Shown: one piece after another, positions 15,770 through 24,774 of the stretch
Numbering within the stretch: the first letter of the stretch is position 1
Layout of the letters: each line of letters begins with the position of its first letter
Assembly: GCA_015655125.1 (NCBI GenBank)
Contig: JAATFP010000019.1
Span: 1-64,000 of the forward strand
Length of the DNA: 64,000 nucleotides
From: Chitinophagales bacterium
Lineage (GTDB): Bacteria; Bacteroidota; Bacteroidia; Chitinophagales; Chitinophagaceae
Direction of reading: 5' to 3'
The notes under the pieces: model-generated
Told to the model about the DNA's origin: nothing
Database searches by the model: none
What the model saw: only the letters and a program-made list of their open reading frames with translations
Translations under genes and position numbers: made by a program

Positions 15770-17467
15770 CTATTTTCCTGCAAAATATTTTTGCGTCAGT
15801 GCTTTATCGTCTCCATAAATATCATCATAAAACTTGATCGAACCATTTACGAGTTCGCAGCCGAAATAGCGAATGAACAAAGGCAACCTGTTTTTCACCA
15901 AAATCTTGTGGCGGTCCTTCGCAGCGATCCAGTTTACGATCGAGTCGCTCGTGTACTTCAATGAATCCCTTTGTTTGGATAAAATACTGTCGTTACGCAC
16001 AATATAAAATGCAAGTTTTTGCCATTCCTGAACGCGTACGCAGCCATGACTTAAACTACGCATGCTATTACTGAACAGGTAGCGCTGATTGGTATCGTGC
16101 AGATAGACGGAAAAAGGATTATCGAAATTAAATTTTATCACGCCCAATGCATTATCATCTCCACTGCCTTGTTGCACGCGGTAAGGAATGCCCTTGGAAT
16201 ATTTAGACCAGTTAATACTGTATGGATCTACACGGTCGCCGTTATTGTCGAGCAGGTAAAATCCCTTGCGGGCGAGATAGCCCGGGTCTCTTTTTAACGC
16301 CGGAAGCGTTTCTTTTGTGATGATGCTTGTAGGGATCGTCCATGTAGGATATAGCATGATGTCGGTGATGGCACTTGTAATTAACGGAGTTGGCGTAGCC
16401 GGCCTGCCACAGATGATCTTCGATTCCAAAGCCACAGAATCATTTTCATATAACTTCAGATAGAATGCAGGAAGGTTTACCCATATGTATTTTTCGGGCA
16501 TTTGTTCCGGCAATTGTTTGTAGCGATCAAGCGTAACCGCAATTCTGCGGAAACGTTCTTTATCCGTGGTATTGATTAATTTAATCAGTCCCGCAGAAAT
16601 TTTCCCATCGGCCCTGATGCCTTTCTTTGACTGGTATTTTTTTACGGCATTGCTCAGTTGGGTAGAATCGGGCAATGGATTGCCGCCGGTGCTGATAGCG
16701 CTTTCAAGCAAACGCTTTTGTATTTTTTTGATAAATTGAATAGAATCCGTTGCGCCTTTGTAAGGATAATCAACATAAGTGTATGAGCGGTTGTCCATAC
16801 TGTCGATGAATTTTCTGATTCCCGATTTCAATGATTCGTATCCTTTATGCTTAGGCTGAAGTGCGGCGGTAATGCTGCTGATGGATGTGCCTGAAGCAAG
16901 TTTATCAAGGTTTCCGGCAAAATAAGCTTTGTAAACTGCGGGCTTGTTTTTCCAAGAAAGGCTATCCTGCTGCAACCGTCCCTGCTTCAGATCCTGCACC
17001 ACATGCATGAATGCATCAGTAAAAGCAATCTCTCCTCTTGCCCACAACACCGCATCCGTGCGCCTGACAGAGTCGGCATCCATCGCATTTTTAAAAGCAG
17101 CCAAAGATGCGTACTGATAATCTTCGGGGAAGAGTCCGTCGAGTGCCGCATTTTTCAAATACCAGATAAGGCTGTCTGCAGGCTGTTTCCACTTTTCCGA
17201 ACTGCTCCATACGGGTTCATAGTCATTTTGTTCGTAATAAAATTTTACCACGGGCAAAAACTGCAGCCGCAGGCTGTCATCGATTTCGCCTTTGTTATCT
17301 TCCGCTTTTGCGATGAGTTCTTTAATTGTTTTCCGAACGAATCCATCCATTGATTCCGGATCAGATACGATCTTTATTTCCTTTTCAGCAGCAGGGTTCT
17401 TACAGGCCGAAAACAGCAGCATCGTAACCACAAGAGGCAGCAGCGCACGATTGTTACAGAATTTCAT
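15770..17467 (-). CDS. L,D-transpeptidase lipoprotein (YcbB-like: peptidoglycan-binding plus YkuD domains)
   Basis: Forms 3-3 peptidoglycan cross-links or attaches proteins to the wall. The 565 residues start with a lipoprotein signal (lipobox LFSAC near residue 18). A scaffold region of about 250 residues follows, then a peptidoglycan-binding motif (SNAVKKYQSKKGIRADGKIS) and the YkuD catalytic domain with the SHGCVRV motif holding the nucleophilic cysteine. The ATG at 17467 was chosen because 43 residues upstream carry no signal and would overlap the divergent dipeptidase gene. RlpA-like and VanX-like genes on both sides make a cell wall cluster. Confidence 0.92.
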   Translation of the reverse strand: MKFCNNRALLPLVVTMLLFSACKNPAAEKEIKIVSDPESMDGFVRKTIKELIAKAEDNKGEIDDSLRLQFLPVVKFYYEQNDYEPVWSSSEKWKQPADSLIWYLKNAALDGLFPEDYQYASLAAFKNAMDADSVRRTDAVLWARGEIAFTDAFMHVVQDLKQGRLQQDSLSWKNKPAVYKAYFAGNLDKLASGTSISSITAALQPKHKGYESLKSGIRKFIDSMDNRSYTYVDYPYKGATDSIQFIKKIQKRLLESAISTGGNPLPDSTQLSNAVKKYQSKKGIRADGKISAGLIKLINTTDKERFRRIAVTLDRYKQLPEQMPEKYIWVNLPAFYLKLYENDSVALESKIICGRPATPTPLITSAITDIMLYPTWTIPTSIITKETLPALKRDPGYLARKGFYLLDNNGDRVDPYSINWSKYSKGIPYRVQQGSGDDNALGVIKFNFDNPFSVYLHDTNQRYLFSNSMRSLSHGCVRVQEWQKLAFYIVRNDSILSKQRDSLKYTSDSIVNWIAAKDRHKILVKNRLPLFIRYFGCELVNGSIKFYDDIYGDDKALTQKYFAGK

Positions 17468-17511
17468 GATAGGGAAATTGATTAACTTGAAGTAATATTT
17501 ATATAGAAAAT

Positions 17512-18237
17512 ATGACTCTCCATTACAAGATAATAATTCGTTTGAGATATGCAGCATTTTGGGCGATCCTTTTTTCGTTAAGTTTCCCACCGGCATACTC
17601 GCAGGATACCATCGTTAATAAATACGGGCTATCAGTGATCAATTCTGTTACGCACTTTGCGCAAACGGTGAAATCCGATCCTAAAAAGAAGATGATTGAT
17701 GTGCGAAGGCTCGCACCTGCAATTGCAGTTGATCTTAAATACGCCGGCGACCAGAATTTCATGCATCGCAAGCTTTACACGGGTAAAGCCGTACCACTGC
17801 TGCGATTGCCGGCTGCCACCAGCCTCGCCGCAGTACAACGGGAGTTAAATAAAAAAGGTATAGGAATAAAGATATGGGACGCTTACCGCCCCTATAGCGT
17901 TACCGAAAAAATGTGGGAACTGGTAAAAGATGAGCGATATGCCGCCAATCCCAAATTTGGCAGCGGTCACAATCGTGGCGTGGCCGTGGATCTGACGCTG
18001 ATAGACCTTAAAACAAAAAAAGAACTTGACATGGGAACGGGCTTCGATAATTTTTCGGATACCGCACATGGAGATTATGTAAAACTTCCTGTTGCAGTTT
18101 TAGCAAACAGGCAATTGCTCAAAACAACCATGGAAAAACATGGCTTTAAAGTATTGGAAACGGAATGGTGGCATTTTTATTTGCCGGATGCGAAGCAGTA
18201 TGAGTTGCTGGACCTTCGCTTTGAAGAACTTTTTTAA
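17512..18237 (+). CDS. D-alanyl-D-alanine dipeptidase (VanX/DdpX, peptidase M15D)
   Basis: Zinc dipeptidase that hydrolyses D-Ala-D-Ala released from wall turnover. The 241-residue protein has a signal-like hydrophobic N-terminus (about residues 8-27). The zinc and catalytic motifs are visible: SGHNRGVAVDLTL (His and Asp ligands, about residues 156-168) and ETEWWHFY (Glu base and third His ligand). The substrate-binding DAYRPYS is also present. No vanR/S/H/A genes are nearby, so a recycling role is more likely than vancomycin resistance. It is divergent from the L,D-transpeptidase across 44 bp. Confidence 0.92.
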   Translation: MTLHYKIIIRLRYAAFWAILFSLSFPPAYSQDTIVNKYGLSVINSVTHFAQTVKSDPKKKMIDVRRLAPAIAVDLKYAGDQNFMHRKLYTGKAVPLLRLPAATSLAAVQRELNKKGIGIKIWDAYRPYSVTEKMWELVKDERYAANPKFGSGHNRGVAVDLTLIDLKTKKELDMGTGFDNFSDTAHGDYVKLPVAVLANRQLLKTTMEKHGFKVLETEWWHFYLPDAKQYELLDLRFEELF

Positions 18238-18248
18238 TTGACCAAGAT

Positions 18249-18276
18249 CTAACCGCTAAACACTAATCTCTAATCT
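18249..18276. repeat. Heptad array CTAACCG/CTAAACA/CTAATCT upstream of lpxB
   Basis: Four 7-bp units in perfect phase (CTAACCG, CTAAACA, CTAATCT, CTAATCT) fill the space between the dipeptidase stop and the lpxB promoter box, which begins 2 bp after the array. Confidence 0.85.
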
Positions 18277-18278
18277 TG

Positions 18279-18286
18279 TACTTTTG
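18279..18286 (+). promoter_or_regulatory. Promoter box TACTTTTG abutting lpxB
   Basis: A perfect TAnnTTTG match ends 5 bp before the lpxB ATG, predicting a leaderless or near-leaderless transcript. No TTG is at the usual -33 distance, where the heptad array lies instead. Confidence 0.5.
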
Positions 18287-18291
18287 CATCA

Positions 18292-19410
18292 ATGAAATAC
18301 TACATCATAGCCGGTGAGGCCAGTGGCGATCTTCATGGGAGCAATCTGATAAAGGAATTGCGCAAACTCGACAGCACTGCTGATATCCGATGCTGGGGCG
18401 GCGATAAAATGGAGGTAGCCGGGGCCACATTGGTAAAACATTACCGCGACCTGGCATTTATGGGTTTTGTAGAAGTGATCAAAAATCTGCCAACCATTTT
18501 TCGCAATCTTTCATTTTGCAAAAAAGATATCGAAGTTTTTAAACCAGATGTATTGATATTGATAGACTATCCCGGTTTCAATTTGCGCATCGCCAAATGG
18601 GCGCGGCAACAGGGTTTGAAAATCGTATATTATATTTCACCGCAGGTGTGGGCCTGGAAAGAAAACAGGGTGCATGGTATCAGGAAGAACGTAGATAAGA
18701 TGCTGGTGATCCTTCCGTTTGAAAAAGACTTTTATAAAAAGTGGAATTTTGAAGTAGAATACGTGGGACATCCGCTGGTAGAAGTGATCGATGATTTTAT
18801 TCAACATAGCACGGATTCGCCAGTGCTTGCTACGCAAAAAAATGCGGGCACGATCGCTTTGCTGCCCGGAAGCAGGCAACAGGAAATTTTAAAAAAACTG
18901 CCTGTCATGTTGCAGGTAACAGAACACTTTCCTGAATACAGTTTTGTAGTGGCAAAGGCCCCGGGGCAGGAAGACGCGTTTTACCATGAACTGCTTAAAC
19001 CTTATAAAAATGTTTATGCCGTGTCCGGCAAAACATACGACTTGCTCTACAAGTCAAAAGCCGCGCTGGTTACAAGCGGAACGGCTACCCTGGAAACAGC
19101 GCTCTTTGCTGTGCCGCAAGTAATCTGTTACAAAGGCAGCAGCATTTCCTATGAAATTGCGAAGCGGCTGATCAAGATAAGATTCATCGGGCTTGTAAAC
19201 CTGATCATGGATAAAGAAGTAGTAAAGGAACTGATACAGCATGAATTGACTGTCGAAAATCTTGTACGGGAATTAAATCTTTTATTAAAAGACAATAACC
19301 GGAAAATGCAATTGCAGAAAGATTACTCCGATCTTAAAAAGTTGCTTGGCGCAGGCGGCCATGCGTCTTCCAATGCAGCAAAAAGTATCTACCGTTTTTT
19401 ACGCTCGTGA
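18292..19410 (+). CDS. lpxB: Lipid-A-disaccharide synthase
   Basis: Transfers diacylglucosamine from UDP-diacylglucosamine to lipid X, forming the lipid A disaccharide at the inner membrane. The 372 residues show the family signatures AGEASGDLHGSNLIKEL (residues 7-23), GGDKMEVAGA, SPQVWAWKENRV, LLPGSRQQEI and SGTATLETAL. Its presence indicates a true LPS-bearing outer membrane. The other lpx genes are not in the window. Confidence 0.97.
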   Translation: MKYYIIAGEASGDLHGSNLIKELRKLDSTADIRCWGGDKMEVAGATLVKHYRDLAFMGFVEVIKNLPTIFRNLSFCKKDIEVFKPDVLILIDYPGFNLRIAKWARQQGLKIVYYISPQVWAWKENRVHGIRKNVDKMLVILPFEKDFYKKWNFEVEYVGHPLVEVIDDFIQHSTDSPVLATQKNAGTIALLPGSRQQEILKKLPVMLQVTEHFPEYSFVVAKAPGQEDAFYHELLKPYKNVYAVSGKTYDLLYKSKAALVTSGTATLETALFAVPQVICYKGSSISYEIAKRLIKIRFIGLVNLIMDKEVVKELIQHELTVENLVRELNLLLKDNNRKMQLQKDYSDLKKLLGAGGHASSNAAKSIYRFLRS

Positions 19411-19575
19411 TTAATGGCGCAACAACTTCACTGCAAGAATGATCAAAGCCAATAAAAAAAGAAAGATCGATAAGCGATTGATGAAATGCATGTAACCTAC
19501 CCATTGTGTGGGCTTTTGATTGGGATCTTTTCTTCTGAGGTAAAGGTATTCACCCACTTGTTTTAGTATGCCCAT
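19411..19575 (-). CDS. Small single-pass membrane protein (DUF6728-like)
   Basis: A 54-residue protein, MGILKQVGEYLYLRRKDPNQ..., with one C-terminal membrane helix (about residues 32-52). The GEYLYLRRKDP and MHFINRLSIFLF segments resemble the short DUF6728 proteins of Bacteroidota; I recall this from memory and cannot test it. The ATG at 19575 is preferred, since the 30 upstream codons look non-coding. Its stop is immediately adjacent to the lpxB stop on the other strand. Function unknown. Confidence 0.6.
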   Translation of the reverse strand: MGILKQVGEYLYLRRKDPNQKPTQWVGYMHFINRLSIFLFLLALIILAVKLLRH

Positions 19576-19704
19576 TTTTTTTGCTTTGTGTAAAGGTACA
19601 AAAACAATAAGAAGGCATTCGGTCGGCTCAGGAGTTTTTATCCCGTCCATTGCATCCTTCAGCAAAATGACCCGGAATAGAAAGGAGTTTGAATATTGAA
19701 TTAT

Positions 19705-19712
19705 TAACTTTG
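19705..19712 (+). promoter_or_regulatory. Promoter box TAACTTTG for the deaminase gene
   Basis: A perfect TAnnTTTG box lies 25 bp before the ATG at 19738. It would start transcription near 19718, which supports the ATG over a possible in-frame upstream extension. Confidence 0.55.
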
Positions 19713-19737
19713 CACCATTACAACAGAAGAAAAGTTC

Positions 19738-20190
19738 ATGATGGAAGCCATTCTCCTATCGCAGAAAAGTATTACAAACAACGAGGGCGGACCGTTTGGG
19801 TGCGTGATTGTAAAAGACGGGAAGATCGTGGGACGCGGAAATAACAAAGTTACTTCGAGCAACGATCCAACGGCGCATGCTGAAGTAGTGGCTATCAGGG
19901 ATGCTTGTAAAAAACTCGGCACTTTTCAACTGGATGGCTGTGAAATATATACTTCCTGCGAACCATGCCCGATGTGCCTTGGCGCCATTTACTGGGCCCG
20001 GCCATCGGTTGTTTATTTTGCAAACAACCGCGAAGATGCCGCCAACATTGGCTTCGACGATTCTATGATCTACGAAGAGATGAAAGCGAAAATCGAAGAA
20101 AGAAAGATCCCTATTTATTCTTTAGGAAGAGAAGAAGCGTTGAAAGTGTTTGAGGCGTGGCGGAACAAAGAAGACAGAACTTCTTATTAA
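19738..20190 (+). CDS. Nucleoside deaminase (guanine/cytidine deaminase superfamily)
   Basis: Zinc-dependent deaminase of 150 residues. The active site is clear: HAEVVAIR (zinc His and catalytic Glu, about residues 48-55) and SCEPCPMCLGAIYWA (two zinc cysteines, about residues 77-91). The C-terminal region (NNREDAANIGFDD, YEEM) resembles bacterial guanine deaminase rather than the tRNA adenosine deaminase TadA. A substrate of guanine or a related purine is therefore likely but not proven. The reading frame is open for about ten codons upstream of the ATG without another ATG. Confidence 0.88.
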   Translation: MMEAILLSQKSITNNEGGPFGCVIVKDGKIVGRGNNKVTSSNDPTAHAEVVAIRDACKKLGTFQLDGCEIYTSCEPCPMCLGAIYWARPSVVYFANNREDAANIGFDDSMIYEEMKAKIEERKIPIYSLGREEALKVFEAWRNKEDRTSY

Positions 20191-20191
20191 T

Positions 20192-20289
20192 GATAATTGA
20201 TAATTTTTTCCAGGACCGAAAAGTTGGCTGTATGCGCATTTTACTCCAATAAATTAAAGACATTATCCATTCAACAATTATCTGTTAAT
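20192..20289. repeat. Paired heptad arrays between converging genes
   Basis: Left array: GATAATT twice (20192-20205). Right array: ATTATCC ATTCAAC AATTATC TGTTAAT (20262-20289). The two are approximately inverted across a 56-bp spacer and sit between the deaminase stop and the LOG-family stop. No conventional hairpin with a T run is seen here. Confidence 0.65.
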
Positions 20290-20292
20290 AAC

Positions 20293-21009
20293 TTAGTATT
20301 TGCGTTCAAAAAACCACCACTTCCTTTTCTCGCGCGGCATCAGTCCAAATGCCTTAATGCTTTTTTCCTGCAAATGATCAATGGCTTCATCAACAGAATC
20401 CGTAAACAAACACAGATCGAGGTCTTCCGGTGAAATCGTTTCTTTTTGCTTCATCAATTCTATATGCGAGATGATGTCTTTATGAAATTCTTTGTCGAAG
20501 ATAATGATGGGGAAGCCGCTCAGTTTTTTTGTCTGGATAAGTGTCAGTGCTTCAAAATATTCATCGAGTGTACCGAAGCCGCCAGGCATTACCACAAACG
20601 CATAAGAATATTTAATCAACAGGTTTTTTCTTACAAAGAAATATTTGATGTCCACCCATTTATCGAGATACTTGTTGTGAAACTGCTCGTGCGGCAATAC
20701 AATATTGCAACCCACGCTCCTTCCACCTACTGCTTTTGCGCCGCGGTTGGCGGCCTCCATGATACCAGGGCCACCGCCGGTCATGATCGTAAAGCCAAGC
20801 TTTGCAATGCGGCCCGCCACCTCCTGCGCCTGCTTGTAATAAGGATGATCTTCCTTGAATCTTGCAGAACCGAAAATGGTTACGCAAGGCCCCGCGAAAT
20901 GCAGCGTACGAAAGCCTTTTATAAATTCAAATAATACACTGAAAGCAAATTTAAAATCCTTCCAACGGTTTTGTGGTCCATCTAAAAACTTGATCTCTTG
21001 TTTGGTCAT
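20293..21009 (-). CDS. LOG-family (TIGR00730) nucleotide 5'-monophosphate phosphoribohydrolase
   Basis: Rossmann-fold protein of 238 residues. The diagnostic motifs are GGGPGIMEAANRGA (about residues 79-92) and PGGFGTLDEYFEALT (about residues 142-156), which form the phosphate-binding and catalytic site. Family members cleave nucleoside monophosphates to base and ribose phosphate; some make cytokinin-type bases. The actual substrate cannot be told from sequence. It is monocistronic and convergent with the deaminase gene. Confidence 0.9.
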   Translation of the reverse strand: MTKQEIKFLDGPQNRWKDFKFAFSVLFEFIKGFRTLHFAGPCVTIFGSARFKEDHPYYKQAQEVAGRIAKLGFTIMTGGGPGIMEAANRGAKAVGGRSVGCNIVLPHEQFHNKYLDKWVDIKYFFVRKNLLIKYSYAFVVMPGGFGTLDEYFEALTLIQTKKLSGFPIIIFDKEFHKDIISHIELMKQKETISPEDLDLCLFTDSVDEAIDHLQEKSIKAFGLMPREKRKWWFFERKY

Positions 21010-21124
21010 GCTTGCATTTTTTCAGCTGTCAATTTAGTTCAAATTGACGAAGGTGAAGCAAAGGTGTAACTTTTTTTACAACTGTTTCGTTACTCTGTTT
21101 GGCAACAGAAAATTAGCTTACATC

Positions 21125-21186
21125 TATATCCGTGTCATCCTGAGCTTGTCGAAAGCCTTCGACAAGCTCAGGATGACACGGATATA
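21125..21186. repeat. Perfect 29-bp-arm palindrome of the TGAGCTTGTCGAAG family
   Basis: Left arm 21125-21153 and right arm 21158-21186 are perfectly complementary, with a 4-nt loop AGCC. The core is TCATCCTGAGCTTGTCGAA. It lies between the LOG-family gene and the tRNA promoter. The core matches the palindrome at 10675-10718 except for the dinucleotide before CTGAGC. Confidence 0.95.
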
Positions 21187-21196
21187 AAAAATTAGT

Positions 21197-21227
21197 TTTG
21201 ATGGAAATAAAGATGCCGTTATATTTG
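21197..21227 (+). promoter_or_regulatory. Full Bacteroidota promoter for tRNA-Ala (TTTG-N19-TATATTTG)
   Basis: TTTG at 21197-21200 and TATATTTG at 21220-21227 are separated by exactly 19 bp, the canonical -33/-7 arrangement. The tRNA 5' end is 12 bp downstream of the -7 box. Confidence 0.9.
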
Positions 21228-21238
21228 CAGTCCCCGAA

Positions 21239-21311
<73 letters not shown>

Positions 21312-21464
21312 CAAAATACGTCCTGCTTATTGCAGGATTTTCTATTATCCTTGTTATGAAACGTCCTGATCGCATTTGGAAGATTCCGTTGCTAACGCAA
21401 GATCATATAAGTTTTTTCCATCACCATACTTTTAAAAATGAATCTTTATTCCCGATTATTACGA

Positions 21465-22043
21465 TTACTTTGAAAAAGAACGGAGCGCGTCATCGCATTT
21501 AATAAAAACCAATCTGTCTGGATTTCCAGGGCAACACGCCGATGTTTCCAGCAACTCCGGATCTACATATTGTTTAATAGCAGCTTTACCTTTGTAAACC
21601 ATCATTAATTGTTTTCTGTTTGGATGGTAAGGAATGTGGCAATTTGGATATGCTTTAGTTTCCGGACATGATTCATCCATATCTTCAATGTTCCAAAACT
21701 TATTTTGGATAAAAGTTTTCAAAATCATTTCACCACTTTTTTTTGGAAAATCCCGTACAATTAATGAATCTCTGGTCTCATTTCGGGAATAATACGCTTT
21801 TTGAACATAAGAAAGTTGATGCCATACTCCATTTTTTGAAGCAACAATGAAATAGTGTGGGGTATAATTAACCTGGCCGTTGCTGGCCAAAGACGAAGCG
21901 AAAAGGACATCATAATCCTTTTGTATTATTAAGAGTGAGGTATCTTTTAATTGCTGTTTGGTCGTAGAGATCAAAAACTCTTTATGCCATTTTGAAACGG
22001 AACAACCAGTCAACAATACGATAGGCAACAAATATTTAAACAT
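21465..22043 (-). CDS. Putative lipoprotein of unknown function
   Basis: I do not recognise the family. The 192 residues open with a lipoprotein signal (MFKYLLPIVLLTGC, lipid-accepting Cys14). The rest has beta-strand-like alternation and four further cysteines (DESCPETKAYPNC, SACCPGNPDR) that could form disulfides. It follows the frameshifted zincin gene on the same strand by 21 bp, so the two were probably an operon. Confidence 0.75.
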   Translation of the reverse strand: MFKYLLPIVLLTGCSVSKWHKEFLISTTKQQLKDTSLLIIQKDYDVLFASSLASNGQVNYTPHYFIVASKNGVWHQLSYVQKAYYSRNETRDSLIVRDFPKKSGEMILKTFIQNKFWNIEDMDESCPETKAYPNCHIPYHPNRKQLMMVYKGKAAIKQYVDPELLETSACCPGNPDRLVFIKCDDALRSFSK

Positions 22044-22064
22044 AAGTGGTATGTTTTAAAAAAA

Positions 22065-22953
22065 TTATTTACAGGGCATTTTTAATCCCATTGATTGGCT
22101 CGAAAATTTAAACGTATCGAGTGGGTAGCTTGGAATAATAAAAGGACCAACGGAATGTCCTGCCCCAACTGCTGTGTCTCTGGCCGCAATATTTATACCT
22201 ATTAAACTTGCTTGATTGGGTAATGACATAAAAACGTTTGTTTTATAAAGACCGCCCCATGCCAGACTTCTATATATAGAATCCTTCATTGGCGCGCTCA
22301 TAGTCACATTATTTAAGGAGTATAATGAGTTGGAAATTACACTTATCAAGTTAGTGGCCATTATATTATGTGAATTTGTAGGAGTTCCGCCATTTGTATA
22401 TGGACCAGTACTACCCCAGAATATGGGAAATAAGTTTGCAAGGATTTGTTGGGTAACACCTCCCTGCCCTTGAAAATATTGCTGAAATTTAAAGTCGATA
22501 TAGGCGTGAAGCGCCTCGTGTACAATCGTTGCAAGTATGTATTCCTTTGTGGAATTTTTAAGTACCCAGGGATTCAATTTGATAGTTGCAAAAAAGTCTA
22601 ATCCGTCTGTACCATCCGGAAATGTGATCACATTTGCAGTATCAACCTGGGTAGTTGCATCAAGGCGAAAAGTTGTTCGCTTGGATGGCATGACTTGATA
22701 ATACCTTGTTCCAAACAGGCAGTCCATTTTGCCTGGAGAAGTCAAGAAGATATTCCTGAGTTGGATTCAAGTTTTTGATTTTAGAAATTATACGCTTAAC
22801 CTCTGCAGTTGTATTTTGTGGAACCTCGAAAAAATCCCTAATAACTTTTTGAGCGCCATGCGTAATTGGTTGCGATAACGGATCAGATTTTTTGCAGCTG
22901 TAGTAAGGAAATGTTATAAATGCAAATGCGCAGATGTAAAAAATAGTTTTCAT
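22065..22953 (-). pseudogene. Zincin-like lipoprotein broken by a frameshift
   Basis: Two overlapping frames make one gene. The first (22953 down to 22660) gives a lipoprotein-like N-terminus and runs to NGLPVWNKVLSSH. The second (frame open across 22745-22065) continues with RTTFRLDATTQVDTANV and contains IVHEALHAYIDF, a HExxH zinc-protease-type motif. Joining them requires one single-base indel in about 22680-22710. Joined length would be about 295 residues, a plausible size for a secreted gluzincin-like protein. Whether this is a real mutation or a consensus error cannot be decided here. Confidence 0.75.
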
Positions 22954-23265
22954 GAGTTGTCGGTTAAGGATACATAAATATATGAAATAAAATTATTTAA
23001 GAGATTCTCTCTCGATGTAAAAAACATAATAGCACGGACAACAAGATCCACGCAGTGTTGGGGATTTATAAATCAGAAAAAAAATCCAAACCAAATGTTA
23101 GCGGGAAAAATAACAACCTATATCGCAACCGGCTCTCAAAATTCTATTCATTTTATCCATGTTTTTTCGATGGTAGCAAATCTAACGCGCCGGGCCAATC
23201 CGGCATTTCAGGCACAACTATTGGAACATTATCATTACATTATGTTTCCATCAAAATCTCACATC

Positions 23266-23562
23266 ATGACCTTCAACGAAATGATACAATCCGAAAAACC
23301 CGTACTAGTAGATTTTTTCGCCACGTGGTGCGGACCGTGCAAAATGATGGCGCCGATCTTAACCGATGTAAAAAAAGAACTGGGCGATGCAGCGAGCATT
23401 ATCAAAGTAGATATCGATAAAAATCCCGCTGCGGCCAACGCTTTCCAGGTACAAGGTGTGCCGACTTTTATTTTGTTTAAGAAAGGAAAAACATTGTGGC
23501 GGCAAAGTGGTATACTTCCAAAAAGCAGTTTGCTGGAAGTGATCAGAAAGCATGTTGGTTAA
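23266..23562 (+). CDS. Thioredoxin
   Basis: A 98-residue thioredoxin with the redox-active motif FFATWCGPCKMM (about residues 19-30) and the conserved cis-proline loop QGVPTFILFKKGK. It reduces protein disulfides in the cytoplasm; there is no export signal. The frame is open for 57 codons upstream, but that stretch resembles no thioredoxin extension, so the ATG at 23266 was chosen; one at 23242 is an alternative. The 300 bp before it (22954-23265) holds no other recognisable feature. Confidence 0.93.
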   Translation: MTFNEMIQSEKPVLVDFFATWCGPCKMMAPILTDVKKELGDAASIIKVDIDKNPAAANAFQVQGVPTFILFKKGKTLWRQSGILPKSSLLEVIRKHVG

Positions 23563-23679
23563 TGGTTGAAGGTTACTGTGGCTGAAAACTTTCCTACATT
23601 CGTATCACCAATTATTCCTTAGGGGATTTCTTGTGCGTTCAAAAAAAGTTCAATTCAACCAAACTTTCAACTTAAGAAA

Positions 23680-24762
23680 ATGCAGAAAACATTATTGACT
23701 TTGATAACCGCACTTTGCTGCACGATCGCGGTTGCGCAGGAAAAACCCAACGTTATCATCATCACCATGGACGGCATGCGCTGGCAGGAAATATTCACCG
23801 GCGCTGATACCTCTTTGCTAAACAGTAAAAAATTTACTACGCAGGATTCTCTTTCTCTCGTAAAAAAATATGTGGCGCCTTCGGCGGAAGAAAGACGAAG
23901 ACTGATGATGCCTTTCTTTTGGAAAACCATTGCATCACAAGGCCAGATCTACGGAAATAGAAAATACAACAACTTCGTAAACGTGCGAAACCGTTACTGG
24001 TTCAGCTATCCGGGCTACAACGAAATTTTTACCGGCTATCCGGATACATTGGTAAACAGCAATGATTACAAAGCTAACCCCAACGAAAATGTATTGGAAT
24101 TTATCAACAAGCAGGCGGCTTACAAAAATAAAGTGGCGTCGTTTGGAAGCTGGGATGCATTCAGGCGAATTTTGAACCGCAATCGCAGCGGCATTTTTGT
24201 AAACGATGGATTTGAAGATGTACCTGCCGACAAAAGTTCAGCAGCCATCGATCAATTGAATAAAACACAACACCTGCTCCCGGCATTATTTGGCGGCGAA
24301 GAAAGACTCGATGCCATCACCGGATTTATGGCGCTGGAATATATGAAGGCACATCATCCAAAAGTGCTGCATATTTCATTAGGCGAAACAGATGAGTTTG
24401 CGCACGGCGAAAAATATGATTATTACCTGGAGGCCGCACAACACAATGATGCCATCATTAAAGCGGTCTGGGAACAAATACAACATGATCCGTTTTACAA
24501 GAACAATACTACCCTGCTCATTGCAACCGATCACGGCCGCGGGCAGGGCGAATTGTGGACGAGCCACTGGAGCGATGTTCCCAACAGCGATGAAATATGG
24601 TTCGCTGCAATCGGTAAAAATATTGCCGCCAAAGGCGAAATAAAAACAGCCATGCAATTGTACCAGCAACAGATCGCACAAACGATCGCGTTTCTTACAG
24701 GGAATGTGTTCAAAGCGGAGCATCCCGTGGCGGAAAAGATAACGGTGCTTTTTGACAAGTAA
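23680..24762 (+). CDS. Exported alkaline phosphatase-superfamily protein
   Basis: Signal peptide (MQKTLLTLITALCCTIAVAQ), then a 340-residue alkaline phosphatase-like fold. Metal-ligand motifs are visible: VIIITMDGMRWQEIFTGAD (about residues 26-44; first Asp, with the nucleophile probably the threonine in FTGAD), HISLGETDEFAHGE (about residues 228-241) and IATDHGRG. These suit phosphodiesterase or phosphomonoesterase activity on an unknown substrate in the periplasm. The gene is monocistronic and ends at a 23-bp-stem hairpin. Confidence 0.85.
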   Translation: MQKTLLTLITALCCTIAVAQEKPNVIIITMDGMRWQEIFTGADTSLLNSKKFTTQDSLSLVKKYVAPSAEERRRLMMPFFWKTIASQGQIYGNRKYNNFVNVRNRYWFSYPGYNEIFTGYPDTLVNSNDYKANPNENVLEFINKQAAYKNKVASFGSWDAFRRILNRNRSGIFVNDGFEDVPADKSSAAIDQLNKTQHLLPALFGGEERLDAITGFMALEYMKAHHPKVLHISLGETDEFAHGEKYDYYLEAAQHNDAIIKAVWEQIQHDPFYKNNTTLLIATDHGRGQGELWTSHWSDVPNSDEIWFAAIGKNIAAKGEIKTAMQLYQQQIAQTIAFLTGNVFKAEHPVAEKITVLFDK

Positions 24763-24774
24763 AAAGTTCGACAC

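Noticed and set aside
17512-18237. Vancomycin resistance gene vanX
   Set aside because: No vanR, vanS, vanH or vanA neighbours; the protein is exported, and a wall-recycling dipeptidase fits better.
19708-19737. Upstream ATT start for the nucleoside deaminase
   Set aside because: The open extension reads plausibly (TTEEKF), but the promoter box at 19705-19712 puts the transcript start near the ATT, so the ATG is more likely.
20446-20934. 162-residue frame opposite the LOG-family gene
   Set aside because: Shadow; the opposite strand has the full LOG motif set.
23095-23265. N-terminal extension of thioredoxin
   Set aside because: The stretch has no similarity to thioredoxin leaders and no signal peptide; the thioredoxin fold starts at 23266.
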